Shown piece after piece: positions 35,946 to 45,228 of a DNA stretch of 64,000 nt. The notes beneath the pieces are model-generated. The model worked only from the letters and a program-made list of their open reading frames with translations, did not search any database and was not told the origin of the DNA. The stretch is from Methyloferula stellata AR4 (GTDB lineage Bacteria > Pseudomonadota > Alphaproteobacteria > Rhizobiales > Beijerinckiaceae). The position numbers and the translations under genes are program-made. The stretch spans positions 2,682,001 through 2,746,000 of the forward strand of contig NZ_ARWA01000001.1 in assembly GCF_000385335.1 (NCBI RefSeq), given 5' to 3'. Every line of letters begins with the position of its first letter. The first letter of the stretch is position 1.

Positions 35946-36869
35946 ATGACCATCCTTGTCGTGGGCAGTACAGGCACCCTTGGTTCTCTCGCCGCGGAAG
36001 CCGCGCTTGCGGAGGGCCATGCCGTCGCCGCCATGGTCCGGGATCGCCAGTCACCGGCGGCGGTCCGCCTTCGCGCGGCTGGCGCGAAACTTTGCGTTGC
36101 GGACCTAAAGGACACCAAGCAAATCGATATGGCGGTTCGCGGAGTTAGTGCGGTGATCATCACCGCGACAGCGACTCTGTCGCGTCGGGAAGGTGACTCA
36201 CTCGAAGCTGTCGATGGCCGGGGACTGCAGACATTGATCACAGCCTGCATCCAAAACGGCGTGCATCATGTCGTTCTGGTATCCTTCAGCCGCGGCATAG
36301 ATGCCGACACGCCACTGTCGCGGTTCAAGCGGGCAGCGGAGCGGCGGCTGGAAAACTCCGCCATGGAATGCACAATCCTGTTGCCTTCGTATTTTCCCGA
36401 AAAGTTCATGACGCCGCTGGTGGGCTTCGACGTGAATGCAGGCCGGGTCAGGATCTACGGAGACGGAACGCGCCCGATCAGCTACGTGGCGACGTCGGAC
36501 GTAGCGCGGCTCGCCGCCCGTTGCGCAGCCGAGCCTCTTGGCAAGGGTGCGATACCTATGGGCGGTCCCAAGACCTACTCTCAACTCGAGGTGGCGCAAC
36601 TGGCGGAGCACATGACCGGTAAGAGGCTCGTGCTCGATTACATGCCGCTCGATCACATCGAAAGCGCAATGAGTTCCAGCGGCGATCCCTTGAAGCAGTC
36701 GCACCTCGGATTGTACCGCGGGCTCGCCATCGGCGATTCCTTATCAGCCGATTGGGCCGGCGAATTTGGAATGACGCCGACGCCCCTGCAAGCCTGCGTC
36801 GAACGCATTTGGGGTCTCAACCGCAATGGATCGATATCGGGTGAAACGACGAATAGGAGTCTGTCATGA
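35946..36869 (+). CDS. NmrA-family NAD(P)-dependent reductase
   Basis: A 307-residue atypical SDR: ILVVGSTGTLGSLAAEAAL (cofactor loop), MVRDRQSPAAVRLRAAG, then VLVSFSRGID and LPSYFPEKFMTPLVG. It is separated from the PKS stop by 4 bp and overlaps the bicupin start by 4 bp, so it is cotranslated. It may reduce or isomerise the polyketide product or a CoA-bound intermediate. Not closely similar to the NmrA protein at 20.8 kb apart from the fold. Confidence 0.87.
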   Translation: MTILVVGSTGTLGSLAAEAALAEGHAVAAMVRDRQSPAAVRLRAAGAKLCVADLKDTKQIDMAVRGVSAVIITATATLSRREGDSLEAVDGRGLQTLITACIQNGVHHVVLVSFSRGIDADTPLSRFKRAAERRLENSAMECTILLPSYFPEKFMTPLVGFDVNAGRVRIYGDGTRPISYVATSDVARLAARCAAEPLGKGAIPMGGPKTYSQLEVAQLAEHMTGKRLVLDYMPLDHIESAMSSSGDPLKQSHLGLYRGLAIGDSLSADWAGEFGMTPTPLQACVERIWGLNRNGSISGETTNRSLS

Positions 36870-37624
36870 TAGTGTTGGATGCGAGCAGGTCGATATTGGT
36901 TCACAGCGAACCCGGTCGCCGGTCCGGCGTATCCGCCGCCACTATTCCAGGAACCAAGATAACAATGCAGGTTCTGACGGTGAACCCAAGTGAAACGGCG
37001 GTTCCCGGCAACGACCTCGATACGGAGACCGCGGCTTATATTGTCAGTGGCCGCGCGCAAATTCTTTCGGGGAAAGACTTCGCTGAGAGTAAGGATGTCG
37101 GGGCGGGAGACTTTTACTTTACACCGGTCCAATTGCCTTATGTCATTCGGAACCCTCACGATGAACCCGTGAAGCTGGTGCTCGCCTACTCGTTGGATCC
37201 GTCGATCACCAACACGCCTACTGGATCGAAGGCGCTGAACCCCGCCCGGGGCGTGAGCGTTGTCCCAACACCAAAGGATACCAGTACGACAGCCCAGACA
37301 CGAGGCATGCAGCGAATTGCTGCCATTTCCGCGGAGACTGTCGGGGCCAAGCAAATCTGGATGTGCTATCTCTCCGTCAATCCGCATGAGAGGGGCCAAC
37401 CGCACCACCACGGCGGCACGCATACCGCCGCCTATACCATTTCAGGTCGCGCGCGAATCTGCTTCGGGCCGAACTTCGACGATTTCATCGAACCGGGCCC
37501 CGGCGATTTCGCATTCGATCCGCCCGGTCTGGTTCACCTTGTCGATCATCCGTTTGACGACCAACCTTGGCGAGGTGTCCTTGCGCGCTGCCCGCAAAAC
37601 ACCGTCGTCAACTTTGGCGAATAA
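36866..37624 (+). CDS. Bicupin protein
   Basis: A 252-residue protein with two cupin barrels. The first (about 30-110) lacks the metal histidines. The second (about 150-245) has GQPHHHGGTHTAAYTISGRA and FAFDPPGLVHLVDHP, giving a probable metal site of three or four His but without the usual cupin glutamate. Possible dioxygenase, isomerase or cyclase acting on the PKS product. Overlaps the preceding gene by 4 bp. Function not recognised. Confidence 0.8.
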   Translation: MIVLDASRSILVHSEPGRRSGVSAATIPGTKITMQVLTVNPSETAVPGNDLDTETAAYIVSGRAQILSGKDFAESKDVGAGDFYFTPVQLPYVIRNPHDEPVKLVLAYSLDPSITNTPTGSKALNPARGVSVVPTPKDTSTTAQTRGMQRIAAISAETVGAKQIWMCYLSVNPHERGQPHHHGGTHTAAYTISGRARICFGPNFDDFIEPGPGDFAFDPPGLVHLVDHPFDDQPWRGVLARCPQNTVVNFGE

Positions 37625-37667
37625 ACTTTCGCTTCGGCTCGTCTCGATCAACGTGAAAGCAAGCGCC

Positions 37668-38468
37668 ATGAAAATGGAATTGAGACAATCGGCCGGCGAT
37701 GGACACGTAACGTTGCGTGTCGACGGCGCCGTAGCTTATATCCTGTTCGATCGGCCAGCAGCCCATAATGCCATGACCTGGGCGATGTACGATGAAATGG
37801 CGGCCGCTTGTGCGAAGATCAATGCCGATCCGCAAGTCCGCGTCGCCGTGTTGCGAGGCGTTGGCGGAAAGGCTTTCATCGCCGGTAGCGACATTTCGCA
37901 ATTTAGCCAGTTCGCTACGGGTGAAGACGGCGTCGTCAATGAATCCAGAATTGATGGCTGGGTCGAGGCACTCGAGAGTCTGCGCGTTCCCAACATTGCT
38001 GTCGTGGAGGGCTATGCGGTTGGCGGCGGGCTCGCTATTGCTAATGCGTGTGATATCCGCGTTGCGACACCCGGAGCACGTTTCGGCGTGCCGATTGCCC
38101 GAACTTTGGGGAACTGCCTTTCCGCTGCCAATATGCGTCGGCTTTGCGCGACTCTGGGCGTGAGTTGGGTGAAGAGGATGCTCCTACTGGCCGAGATGCC
38201 CACGGCCGAGACGCTGCTCCCGGCGGGGTATCTGACGGCGGTCGTTGCTTATGAAGCACTCGACGCAGAAATCTCTCGCCTCTGCAACCGGTTGCTTGGG
38301 CATGCACCGCTCACGATGGCAGCAGCGCGGGAGACTATCAGGCGCCTCGCTTTCACGCCCGACGCGGATATTAGTGATCTTATCCGGGCTTGCTATGGCA
38401 GTGCCGACTTCCAGCGTGGTGTCGCAACCTTCGGCTCGAAGCAGGCGATCGATTGGGAGGGCGGGTAA
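37668..38468 (+). CDS. Enoyl-CoA hydratase/isomerase (crotonase-fold) protein
   Basis: A 266-residue crotonase: oxyanion-hole blocks GKAFIAGSDISQF and VEGYAVGGGLAIANACDIRV are intact. The positions that hold the two catalytic glutamates in hydratases read GVPIARTLGN and SAANMRRLCATLG, so both Glu are absent and simple hydration is unlikely. It more likely acts as an isomerase, thioesterase, decarboxylase or C-C lyase on a CoA ester. The frame opens upstream in the bicupin gene; the start is chosen at ATG 37668, with ATG 37674 and GTG 37653 as options. Confidence 0.86.
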   Translation: MKMELRQSAGDGHVTLRVDGAVAYILFDRPAAHNAMTWAMYDEMAAACAKINADPQVRVAVLRGVGGKAFIAGSDISQFSQFATGEDGVVNESRIDGWVEALESLRVPNIAVVEGYAVGGGLAIANACDIRVATPGARFGVPIARTLGNCLSAANMRRLCATLGVSWVKRMLLLAEMPTAETLLPAGYLTAVVAYEALDAEISRLCNRLLGHAPLTMAAARETIRRLAFTPDADISDLIRACYGSADFQRGVATFGSKQAIDWEGG

Positions 38469-38538
38469 GGACATTTCAAAACGCAGTGCGGGCATTCTGT
38501 CATGAGAATCGGTTGCCTCGACCAGGGAGATCACGCGG

Positions 38539-39729
38539 ATGAGCCGTCCTGTTGCTTCGCTCGCCTTGCAGCATTTGCAGGTTCTCGACCTGACGCGCGT
38601 GCGCGCCGGACCAACCTGCTGCCGCGTGTTGGCAGATTTCGGCGCCGACGTCATCAAGATCGAGGCACCGCCTGGAGTCGATCCCAACGAAAACATATTG
38701 GGGGAACGCAGCAGCTATGACAATCAGAACCTCCATCGTAACAAGCGGTCTCTCACACTCAACTTGAAGCAGGAGGCCGGCCTCGCTTTGTTCATGAAGC
38801 TGGTCGCAACGGCCGATATCGTCGTCGAAAATTTTCGCCCCGACGTGAAAGACCGGCTCGGTATCGGCTACGAGGCTCTGGCCGCGAGAAACCCGCGCAT
38901 CATCCTCGCCTCCATTTCGGGTTTCGGACAGGACGGACCATACCGCAAGCGCGCTGGGTTTGACCAGATCGCGCAGGGTATGGGCGGCTTCATGTCGATC
39001 ACAGGTAAGCTGGGCGACGGACCGATGCGCGCCGGTATCGCACTTGCCGACAGCTCGGCTGGTCTCTATGCGGCGCTTGGCATTCTCGTGGCGCTTGCAG
39101 AGCGCGAGCATTCAGGTCGCGGGCAATGGGTGCATACATCGCTGCTTGAGGCGCAGATCGCGCTTTGCGATTTTCAGGCGGCCCTCTATCTCGTGGACGG
39201 CAAGGTGCCGCAAAAGGCCGGAAACGACCATCCCTATGCGACCCCGATGGGCACCGTGCCCGTCGCCGACGGCTTCATCAATATCGGTGTCGGTGGCGAT
39301 GGTCAGTGGCGCGCTTTCTGCGCCGCGATCGAGCGGCCGGAACTTGCTGACCATCCGGATTATGCCACGCAGCCGTTGCGCCAGCAGCACCGTGCGGCGC
39401 TGATGGATCTGCTCAACGGAATCTTCAAGACGAAGAGCGGGGCAGAATGGATCGAGAGGATGGAAAGGGCTGGTGTCCCCTCCGGGCCGATCTATGCGAT
39501 GGACGAGGTCTTCGCTGATCCACAGGTGCGCCATCTGGGCATTGCGCAAAAGGTCAGTGATGGGAGGCCGGACATCCGTCTCGTCGGCCAGCCCGTGACC
39601 TTGTCGCGCACGCCTGCCTCGCTCGTTACGCCGATTCCCGAAGCGGGCGAGCACACCGACGAGATCCTGCGCGAGGCTGGCCTCGACGAGGCGCAGATCG
39701 CCGCACTGCGTGCCAAGAAGGTGGTTTAG
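38539..39729 (+). CDS. CaiB/BaiF family CoA-transferase
   Basis: A 396-residue class III CoA-transferase. Features: LQVLDLTRVRAGPTCCRVLADFGADVIKIE, FRPDVKDRLGIGYE, ISGFGQDGPY and the catalytic Asp in AGIALADSSAGLY. It moves CoA between carboxylic acids. As the last gene of the PKS cluster it could activate the released acid for the crotonase, or activate a starter for the dioxygenase product. It lies 70 bp after the crotonase gene. Confidence 0.92.
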   Translation: MSRPVASLALQHLQVLDLTRVRAGPTCCRVLADFGADVIKIEAPPGVDPNENILGERSSYDNQNLHRNKRSLTLNLKQEAGLALFMKLVATADIVVENFRPDVKDRLGIGYEALAARNPRIILASISGFGQDGPYRKRAGFDQIAQGMGGFMSITGKLGDGPMRAGIALADSSAGLYAALGILVALAEREHSGRGQWVHTSLLEAQIALCDFQAALYLVDGKVPQKAGNDHPYATPMGTVPVADGFINIGVGGDGQWRAFCAAIERPELADHPDYATQPLRQQHRAALMDLLNGIFKTKSGAEWIERMERAGVPSGPIYAMDEVFADPQVRHLGIAQKVSDGRPDIRLVGQPVTLSRTPASLVTPIPEAGEHTDEILREAGLDEAQIAALRAKKVV

Positions 39730-41267
39730 CTGAGCCCAGCGGGGAGGCGGCCGCAGCTCTGCTTCACCAGAATGAAAATGCCCAGCTAAACGCTCATACG
39801 CCGATCTTAATAAGAACGGATCAGCTGCATCAGAACTCTTTGTTCAAATCAAATAAGGTCGCGATGCTTCGAAAGATGCGACGATTTCTTACCAATAAAA
39901 CGATTTGCCGCCTGAATATGGCGTGAATTCTCTGGGCAGCACCTGATTCATGCTAGGTGGCTATCAATACCTTCACAGACCCAATCCGCGTTTCCTTCAG
40001 AGGTCCCATTCGATGCGGCCGTCATCGCGCATGGAACCGGTGATATGGCGGCCGATACGTTGCTCGAGGATAGGTTGCCAGGGATGCGGCTGAAGCCGAG
40101 ACCATTGTTGCCGCCTAAAGTCTGGATCATGGCATAGCGCCCGGCGGCAAGATTGGTGGCCTGATCAAGGTGCCACCAACATATTCGCCTGCTTTCGCTC
40201 TTTCGAAGTTAGCCGGCGTGCTGACTTTCCGCAGGTCGTTTCATTAATGAGTGCCCCAAAAGAGCACGGATTCCTTTAGGTCAAATCAGGTCGCGGCGAT
40301 CATTCACCTGCGGAGCGATTTAGTGTCGTTTCGTCCCACATATTGTCTGAAGGACCAGAACTGCAAGATCGGTCTTGAACACAAGCCCCGAAGAGAAGGC
40401 CCGCCTCAGTCCGGCGCTACCGCGCGCAGGCGGAGCAGGCATAATATTTGTGGGCGTTGCCCGATTTCGCGGAGCCGGTGCGCAAAGCATGGCGCCGCCC
40501 GCCGACGGCGAGGCTCATCAGAAAAATTGGCCCTGTCTTCGATGCGTCCGCTCGAGTGTTGGTTGGTCGCATTTCGCTTCAGTGTTTAAGTCAGAAGTCT
40601 AAGACGAACTGCACGGTCACCTGCTCTGGAGGAGGGGGAAAGGGCACTCTTGCGCGAACGGTCTGCAACACGCCGACGTCGAGCTTTTCCTCGATCTTAA
40701 GACCGTCCCCAACGAACAGATCGTCGGACGACTTCGCCTCCTCCTCCGCCGCCCGCACCGACGCCGCCCGCCAAAGCCGAGACAAGCCCAGAACCGGTCA
40801 AACAGAAAAGAGGGAGCGCCGGCGCCAATAATGTGACTGGCGCTCAAGAGCAGCAGAACGCGCAAACGATTAAGACGGACCCGGATGAGGCTCGGGGCCT
40901 TCCTGGTCCGTTGCCTGTCGGAAATGCCGAGGATCGCGGCGAAGGGTGAGAAAGAGTGACTACATGCCGCCAGAAGAGGCTCCACGCGAATAGCGCGTTC
41001 CGAAGCGCGTCAACAAGGGCAGCGGTAACGATCCCTCGATTGTTGAGCCGAAGGTGTGACGAACTTCTGACGATTTATGGCTGCAGATCGTCGTCTCTCT
41101 TATCGATCGATGCGTTCTGGGGACCGGCAAATCCGAATCCGGTCGGTGAACCATCTACGAGAGCGCACGCTTTCGTTTCGTCTTCGGTGCACCAATTGAG
41201 TTGCTGTGCAATAGAATTGACGGGAGAAAATAATAAGATCCCCCATGTGAAAGCGGCGCTGGCGATC
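39730..41267. other. Gene-poor region with decayed sequence
   Basis: About 1.5 kb without a supportable intact gene. Between 40591 and 40785 the minus strand ends with VRARVPFPPPPEQVTVQFVL plus a stop, resembling the C-terminus of a TonB-type protein. Between about 40731 and 40947 the plus strand has a proline-rich open frame. Both are short and no full gene can be built. Compatible with remnants of Ton-type genes like those intact further right. Confidence 0.5.
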
Positions 41268-41513
41268 CTACGCAACTGGCGCTCCGACAGCTCTTCGTTT
41301 TTCTTCATCTCTAAGCTCTCGCGCAGCCACGCGAAGCTGACGCCAAAGCAGGGCAGCTCGGCGAAAGCTTTCTTCATGATCCGGCGAGCGCGCTCGCCAA
41401 GCTCTGCAATCGTCAATGTCACTCCAGGTCGGCCAGCCCGCCTTGAGAACCACGATCCAATCGAGAGCTTCTTCTTGCATTCGACCAAGCGTCTTTGCGT
41501 CACATTTACTCAT
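41268..41513 (-). pseudogene. Truncated FecR-type anti-sigma regulator
   Basis: 81 codons from ATG 41513: EEALDWIVVLKAGWPTWSDI, then CRAWRARSPDHEESFRRAAL and LWRQLRVAARELRDEE. This is the DUF4880 N-terminal domain of FecR proteins and parallels the intact FecR at 48723 (CRAWRAQSPEHETRFREAAR). The frame stops before the transmembrane and periplasmic parts, so it is a remnant. No ECF sigma gene is adjacent. Confidence 0.75.
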
Positions 41514-41874
41514 CACTGCGCCGGTTCGGTATAGTCTGACTGGTATGATCCGCACGCAACTTTCCGATGGTCCCGTAATAAGCTGCCGATTGGCCAGACT
41601 CGCAGCATCGCGTTTTCTAAGAACGGCGTAGTCTCAGAGAAGGTGTGCGGCGTGCAATCGATACCGCCGCGCAGAAGCAGAGGTCTCACAACCATAGACA
41701 CTTCAGCCGCATGAAACCCGAAGCAGGTTTTTGAAAATAGTTACGAAAAAGCTTTGCCACCTCAATTAACTCAAGCAATGAGCAACGTTCCTTCTGCCCC
41801 AGGCGCCTTGGACCCTTGCGCATTCGCCGCTGGCACATCGTCTGAGCACCCGTCACTTGCCACGAACACAGCCG

Positions 41875-42154
41875 CACAGGTTTTTCGTCGGTGGCTTCGG
41901 CTATATGCTTACAGCGACGCGCGTCGCCGAAAATCGCGCCGGCGTCCTTATCTCCAGGGAAGGTCGCACGCTAGGAATCAGCGTTGTCGCGCTCGCTTCC
42001 AGTCCGACCTCGCCACACGGCTAATGACCTGGCCTTCGCGGCGGCCTGCGATCGTTTGACGGACCTGATCGCAGGTAGCGGCATGCTCGCCAACGCGATC
42101 GTCATATTGTGCTTCGATGGGGCACCGCATTGCGACTTCATGATCGACTCATAG
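41875..42154 (+). pseudogene. Decayed gene of unknown function
   Basis: Protein-like sequence in two frames: RFFVGGFGYMLTATRVAENR to SVVALASSPTSPHG, stop at 42022; then, shifted by +1, TANDLAFAAACDRLTDLIAG to APHCDFMIDS, stop at 42152. The residue pattern is coherent across the shift, suggesting one ancestral gene. No start codon is evident and no family recognised. The surrounding 41,514-42,443 otherwise holds no supportable gene. Confidence 0.4.
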
Positions 42155-42443
42155 TTGGCGTTCGGTGCAAGCGTCGCCCTCGTTTTAGACAGCCAAGACC
42201 TGACGGAAAGCGTGATCAGCCGCCGAAGTCCAAAGAATCATGTGGTAGCCGTCAGTGAAGGAAGGTGAAAGCGTTCTTAGCGGCCAATGCGATTCGCTTC
42301 AACACGCTCTCCCCAGATTGCCGCATCGGGCCCAGACATCAACTGCGCCACTTCGATCTTAGTACTTGTCATTCGTGTGCAACATTGAACTGCGAACGCC
42401 ATCATATTCCTAAAAACCTCGTTCAAATGCGGATCGTTTCAAC

Positions 42444-42962
42444 ATGCCTCCGGTCAAATGTCTTCACCCTGTTTCCTTGCCTGCAGTCGTTTTGTGGCTG
42501 ATGGCGCTCTTATCACCAGCCCCCATAATCTTGGCGCTTGTCCTTCCCGCGGCCACGATTGCGCAAGGGCTCGATTATCGCGAGCCCGATAAGGCGCCGC
42601 CCTCCTGGACGCAGTTCGGCAAACTTGTGAAATATCGGTTCGAGGAATGGATCGCTGCGGATAATGAAGTCTCAAATCGCTTCCGCGCCTACATCACCGA
42701 TCACGCCAGCAAAGAGGACGCGGTACCGCAGACGCTCGTTGTTCATGCTTGGCTTAACTCCGACGGCACCGTCGAGCGGGTCTCGTTCAGCCCGCTGAAC
42801 GATCCGCATGCCGATGCGGATTTGCACACCATCCTCACGCGCGGCAACCTCGGCGAGGCACCGCCTCCAGACATGCTGCAGCCTCTCAACCTCCGCTTCT
42901 CGCTCAATCTGAAGAAGGATCCTGAGCCGCAACCCGCTGCACACGAGCCCCAATCCCATTGA
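42444..42962 (+). CDS. Secreted TonB-C-like protein
   Basis: A 172-residue protein with a hydrophobic signal/anchor (VVLWLMALLSPAPIILALVL, cleavage near TIAQG) and a mature domain resembling the TonB C-terminal fold: VSNRFRAYITDHASKEDAVP, VVHAWLNSDGTVERVSFSPL, then PDMLQPLNLRFSLNL. It lacks the proline-rich spacer of a true TonB. The same fold recurs at the C-terminus of the STN protein at 46.3 kb. Possibly a periplasmic accessory of Ton-type or secretin systems; speculative. Confidence 0.65.
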   Translation: MPPVKCLHPVSLPAVVLWLMALLSPAPIILALVLPAATIAQGLDYREPDKAPPSWTQFGKLVKYRFEEWIAADNEVSNRFRAYITDHASKEDAVPQTLVVHAWLNSDGTVERVSFSPLNDPHADADLHTILTRGNLGEAPPPDMLQPLNLRFSLNLKKDPEPQPAAHEPQSH

Positions 42963-43192
42963 GGTCGCATTGTGTAAAGCACCGCTTTTCGAAAGCCTGG
43001 GTGCTAAACCACCCATAAGCGTCGCCATATTGAGGTCGTCCACTATCTAATCACGCATCAGTGATCCGTCCTCACGCCGATTGCCGGCTAGTGGCTCTCG
43101 TTTGGGGAAGTCTGAAGTTCGCGGAATTGCCGGACTTCATTGGCGTTCACGCTACAGCATGAAGTATGTTTAATCGACAAGAATGCAGCCGC

Positions 43193-43483
43193 CTACCATG
43201 CTCCGCTTTCAGTTCGGAGCGGGCGATGTGTGCACGGAACCGGCCGGGGAAAGTCGCCGCCATCGATGGGCGCATCAACATAAAGGTCCTCGCGCCACGG
43301 ACCAAAAACCTCGCCCCTACGCTCAGGCCAAATCACATGACCAGGCCCAAAACACTGCGGACGCAAATCATGCATTGCGTAGCTTGGTGCATTCGGCGGA
43401 TAGGCCCAAATTTGCGCCCTTGCAGAGTTTGAGATGAAAAGACAAGAGATCGCCAGAGCCGTGGCAGTTAAAACCTTTTTCAT
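43193..43483 (-). CDS. Small secreted protein
   Basis: A 96-residue protein: signal peptide MKKVLTATALAISCLFISNS (cleavage after ARA), then IWAYPPNAPSYAMHDLRP and FGPGHVIWPERRGEVFGPW. The Cys pair (PQCFG, VPCTH) could form a disulfide. A strong ribosome site AGGAAGG precedes the ATG at 43483, so this start is preferred over the longer frame to 43633. Family unknown. Confidence 0.7.
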   Translation of the reverse strand: MKKVLTATALAISCLFISNSARAQIWAYPPNAPSYAMHDLRPQCFGPGHVIWPERRGEVFGPWREDLYVDAPIDGGDFPRPVPCTHRPLRTESGAW

Positions 43484-44197
43484 AGTAATGCCCTTCCTGC
43501 TCAAGGAGATGAACGCGGAACGAACTTGCAGGTTCACTTTTATTTCGTCTATTAAAAATCCTTTCTCGCACCAGCTTCGACGTGAGGAGCGTTGCTTTTT
43601 ATGGCGCGCATAGGTGAGCAATCCATCGCGCAAGGCGGATCGCTGTCTTCACAACTGACCCATCATGAGCCACAGCGCGCCGATCCGATACGGTTAGCGC
43701 AAGTCAACGAGTGGCGCTACCGTCAGGACTTGAAGCAGGATAATTGATGTCCGTCAAAAAGCCTGGAGCCATGGCTCACTACCCCGCTTTAAAGCTCACA
43801 TTGGAATCATATTTGAGGAGAGGTGCTTTTCTTCTATTGCTCGCCGGGCGATTTCGCCGGGCCGTCCTGTTCCATGTTCAGGGCGTCTTTTTGCGCCTCC
43901 GCACTCACACCAAAGGACAAGCTTGCGATCTTAGATCAGACACACTGGAAGCGACCCGACAAAGATAGAGATATTGCCAGGTCATTCGCGAGTTCTGACC
44001 GATAAGGTTCTTGAATTTTACTGCCGGACTAAGAATGGAAGATTGATCGAATGCAGGTTGATCGCCGGCGGCGCGAATTGTGTCGACCAAACCTGACCGT
44101 TTCCGCTCCGTTTCGGGTCGCTATCCCTCGCACACGACGTTGGGCGCGATGACATGTTGCATGTAGTCTACCCGACAGGAGGCGAGGCTTACGTCAA
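43484..44197. other. Intergenic region, one possible small gene
   Basis: 714 bp. A 48-codon frame at 43601-43747 (+) starts MARIGEQSIAQGG and ends YRQDLKQDN; it has no clear ribosome site and no known relatives from memory. The rest (43750-44197) shows only broken frames. Confidence 0.4.
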
Positions 44198-44701
44198 TTA
44201 CCGTTCTTCCTGTGGCCGAATGGGGAGGGAAACCTGATTGTGCAAGCGGCGTCGAGGTTCGCAGGCTGAATTCGGTTTGAATTCGGACCTCCACGGCCGA
44301 TCTAAATCCTCATCGAGGACCCACTGTGGCCTGATGTCGATCTCGAACGAAGAGTTCCGCCGCCATTCTCCCGACAGCGACCGCCGCCAATATTGGAGCA
44401 CTCTGCGAGGTTCACTGCTCATATGCGGATTGCCGCAGCAATTTGCGTTGGGCGGGTCGCCGTAGTCTAAAACGCGACCGTTAATCATTTCGCTGAGCCT
44501 TGGTTTATGCGCACGCATCGATATCGCAACGATATATTCTTGCCGGCAGATCACGCAGCTGATGCTGAGAAGCGCGGTCTCGCTTGCGTAGAAATGCGCT
44601 ATGCGGTTCGGATCGAAGGTGCAATAGCGGGGGACTCGGTGCTCGTCGAACCAGATTGGCGTTCCAAGGCGATCACGGATGTCGGCGTAGTCGGTGTACA
44701 T
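44198..44701 (-). CDS. Conserved hypothetical protein with Cys pairs
   Basis: A 167-residue cytosolic protein from ATG 44701: MYTDYADIRDRLGTPIWFDE, HRVPRYCTFDPNRIAHFY, SISCVICRQEYIVAIS, then LDYGDPPNANCCGNPHM and RRVLQYWRRS. The spaced CxxC and CC pairs suggest a zinc ribbon. This pattern is familiar from hypothetical proteins of Bradyrhizobium-type genomes, sometimes prophage-associated; function unknown. The frame extends to 44902, but the conserved part starts at 44701. Confidence 0.68.
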   Translation of the reverse strand: MYTDYADIRDRLGTPIWFDEHRVPRYCTFDPNRIAHFYASETALLSISCVICRQEYIVAISMRAHKPRLSEMINGRVLDYGDPPNANCCGNPHMSSEPRRVLQYWRRSLSGEWRRNSSFEIDIRPQWVLDEDLDRPWRSEFKPNSACEPRRRLHNQVSLPIRPQEER

Positions 44702-45228
44702 TACTTGAGTTAACCTACTTGATTGGGCGTGTCCTGCTTGCGCGCTGGCACCAGGTCTTTGCATCAAACCGAACTCGCCAAAAAATGTGCTCATTTGTAT
44801 GTAGGACAATTGGGCAGAGCTAACCCGCAGCTTCGAGGCCCAATTTGCCCGCGGCGGATTGGCGCATTCACCAACGGCAGCGATACAAATCGTACCGAGC
44901 AACTGCGGCCGGCGTCAGTTGTCGGGGAAACCGATAGCTGCCGAGCATTGCTGACGATACAAGTCCGACCTTCAAGTTGGCTTAGACGTTGTGGCAAAAT
45001 AATTTGAAAAACTTCTCCGGTTTCGACACCATTGATTGCCCCGTTGGCTCCGAGCTAATTCCTGCGTCTGTCGCGAGAGGTTCCGGTGCTGCTATCGACT
45101 GAGGAACTAAGCAGGTCGTAACGTTCATTGCGACCACGACAATTCCGAACGGCTTAACCCGCAGGATATTTTCGAAAATAAATTGATTGCGGGTGTAGCA
45201 CCTCGCTCTAAACTTAGGCGGTCATTAC
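44702..45228. other. Intergenic region without a supportable gene
   Basis: 527 bp, AT-richer than neighbours. No gene, hairpin or repeat stands out. Confidence 0.5.

Noticed and set aside
28058-39729. Calling the cluster an enediyne biosynthetic gene cluster
   Set aside because: The E3, E4 and E5 genes, and self-resistance genes of the CalC type, are not visible. The PKS is enediyne-like, but the product class cannot be claimed.
40591-40947. A possible intact tonB gene (proline-rich plus-strand frame, or minus-strand frame ending in a TonB-like tail)
   Set aside because: Neither frame has a start, membrane helix and complete domain. The proline run on one strand is a by-product of GC-rich codons on the other, so only a remnant note is justified.
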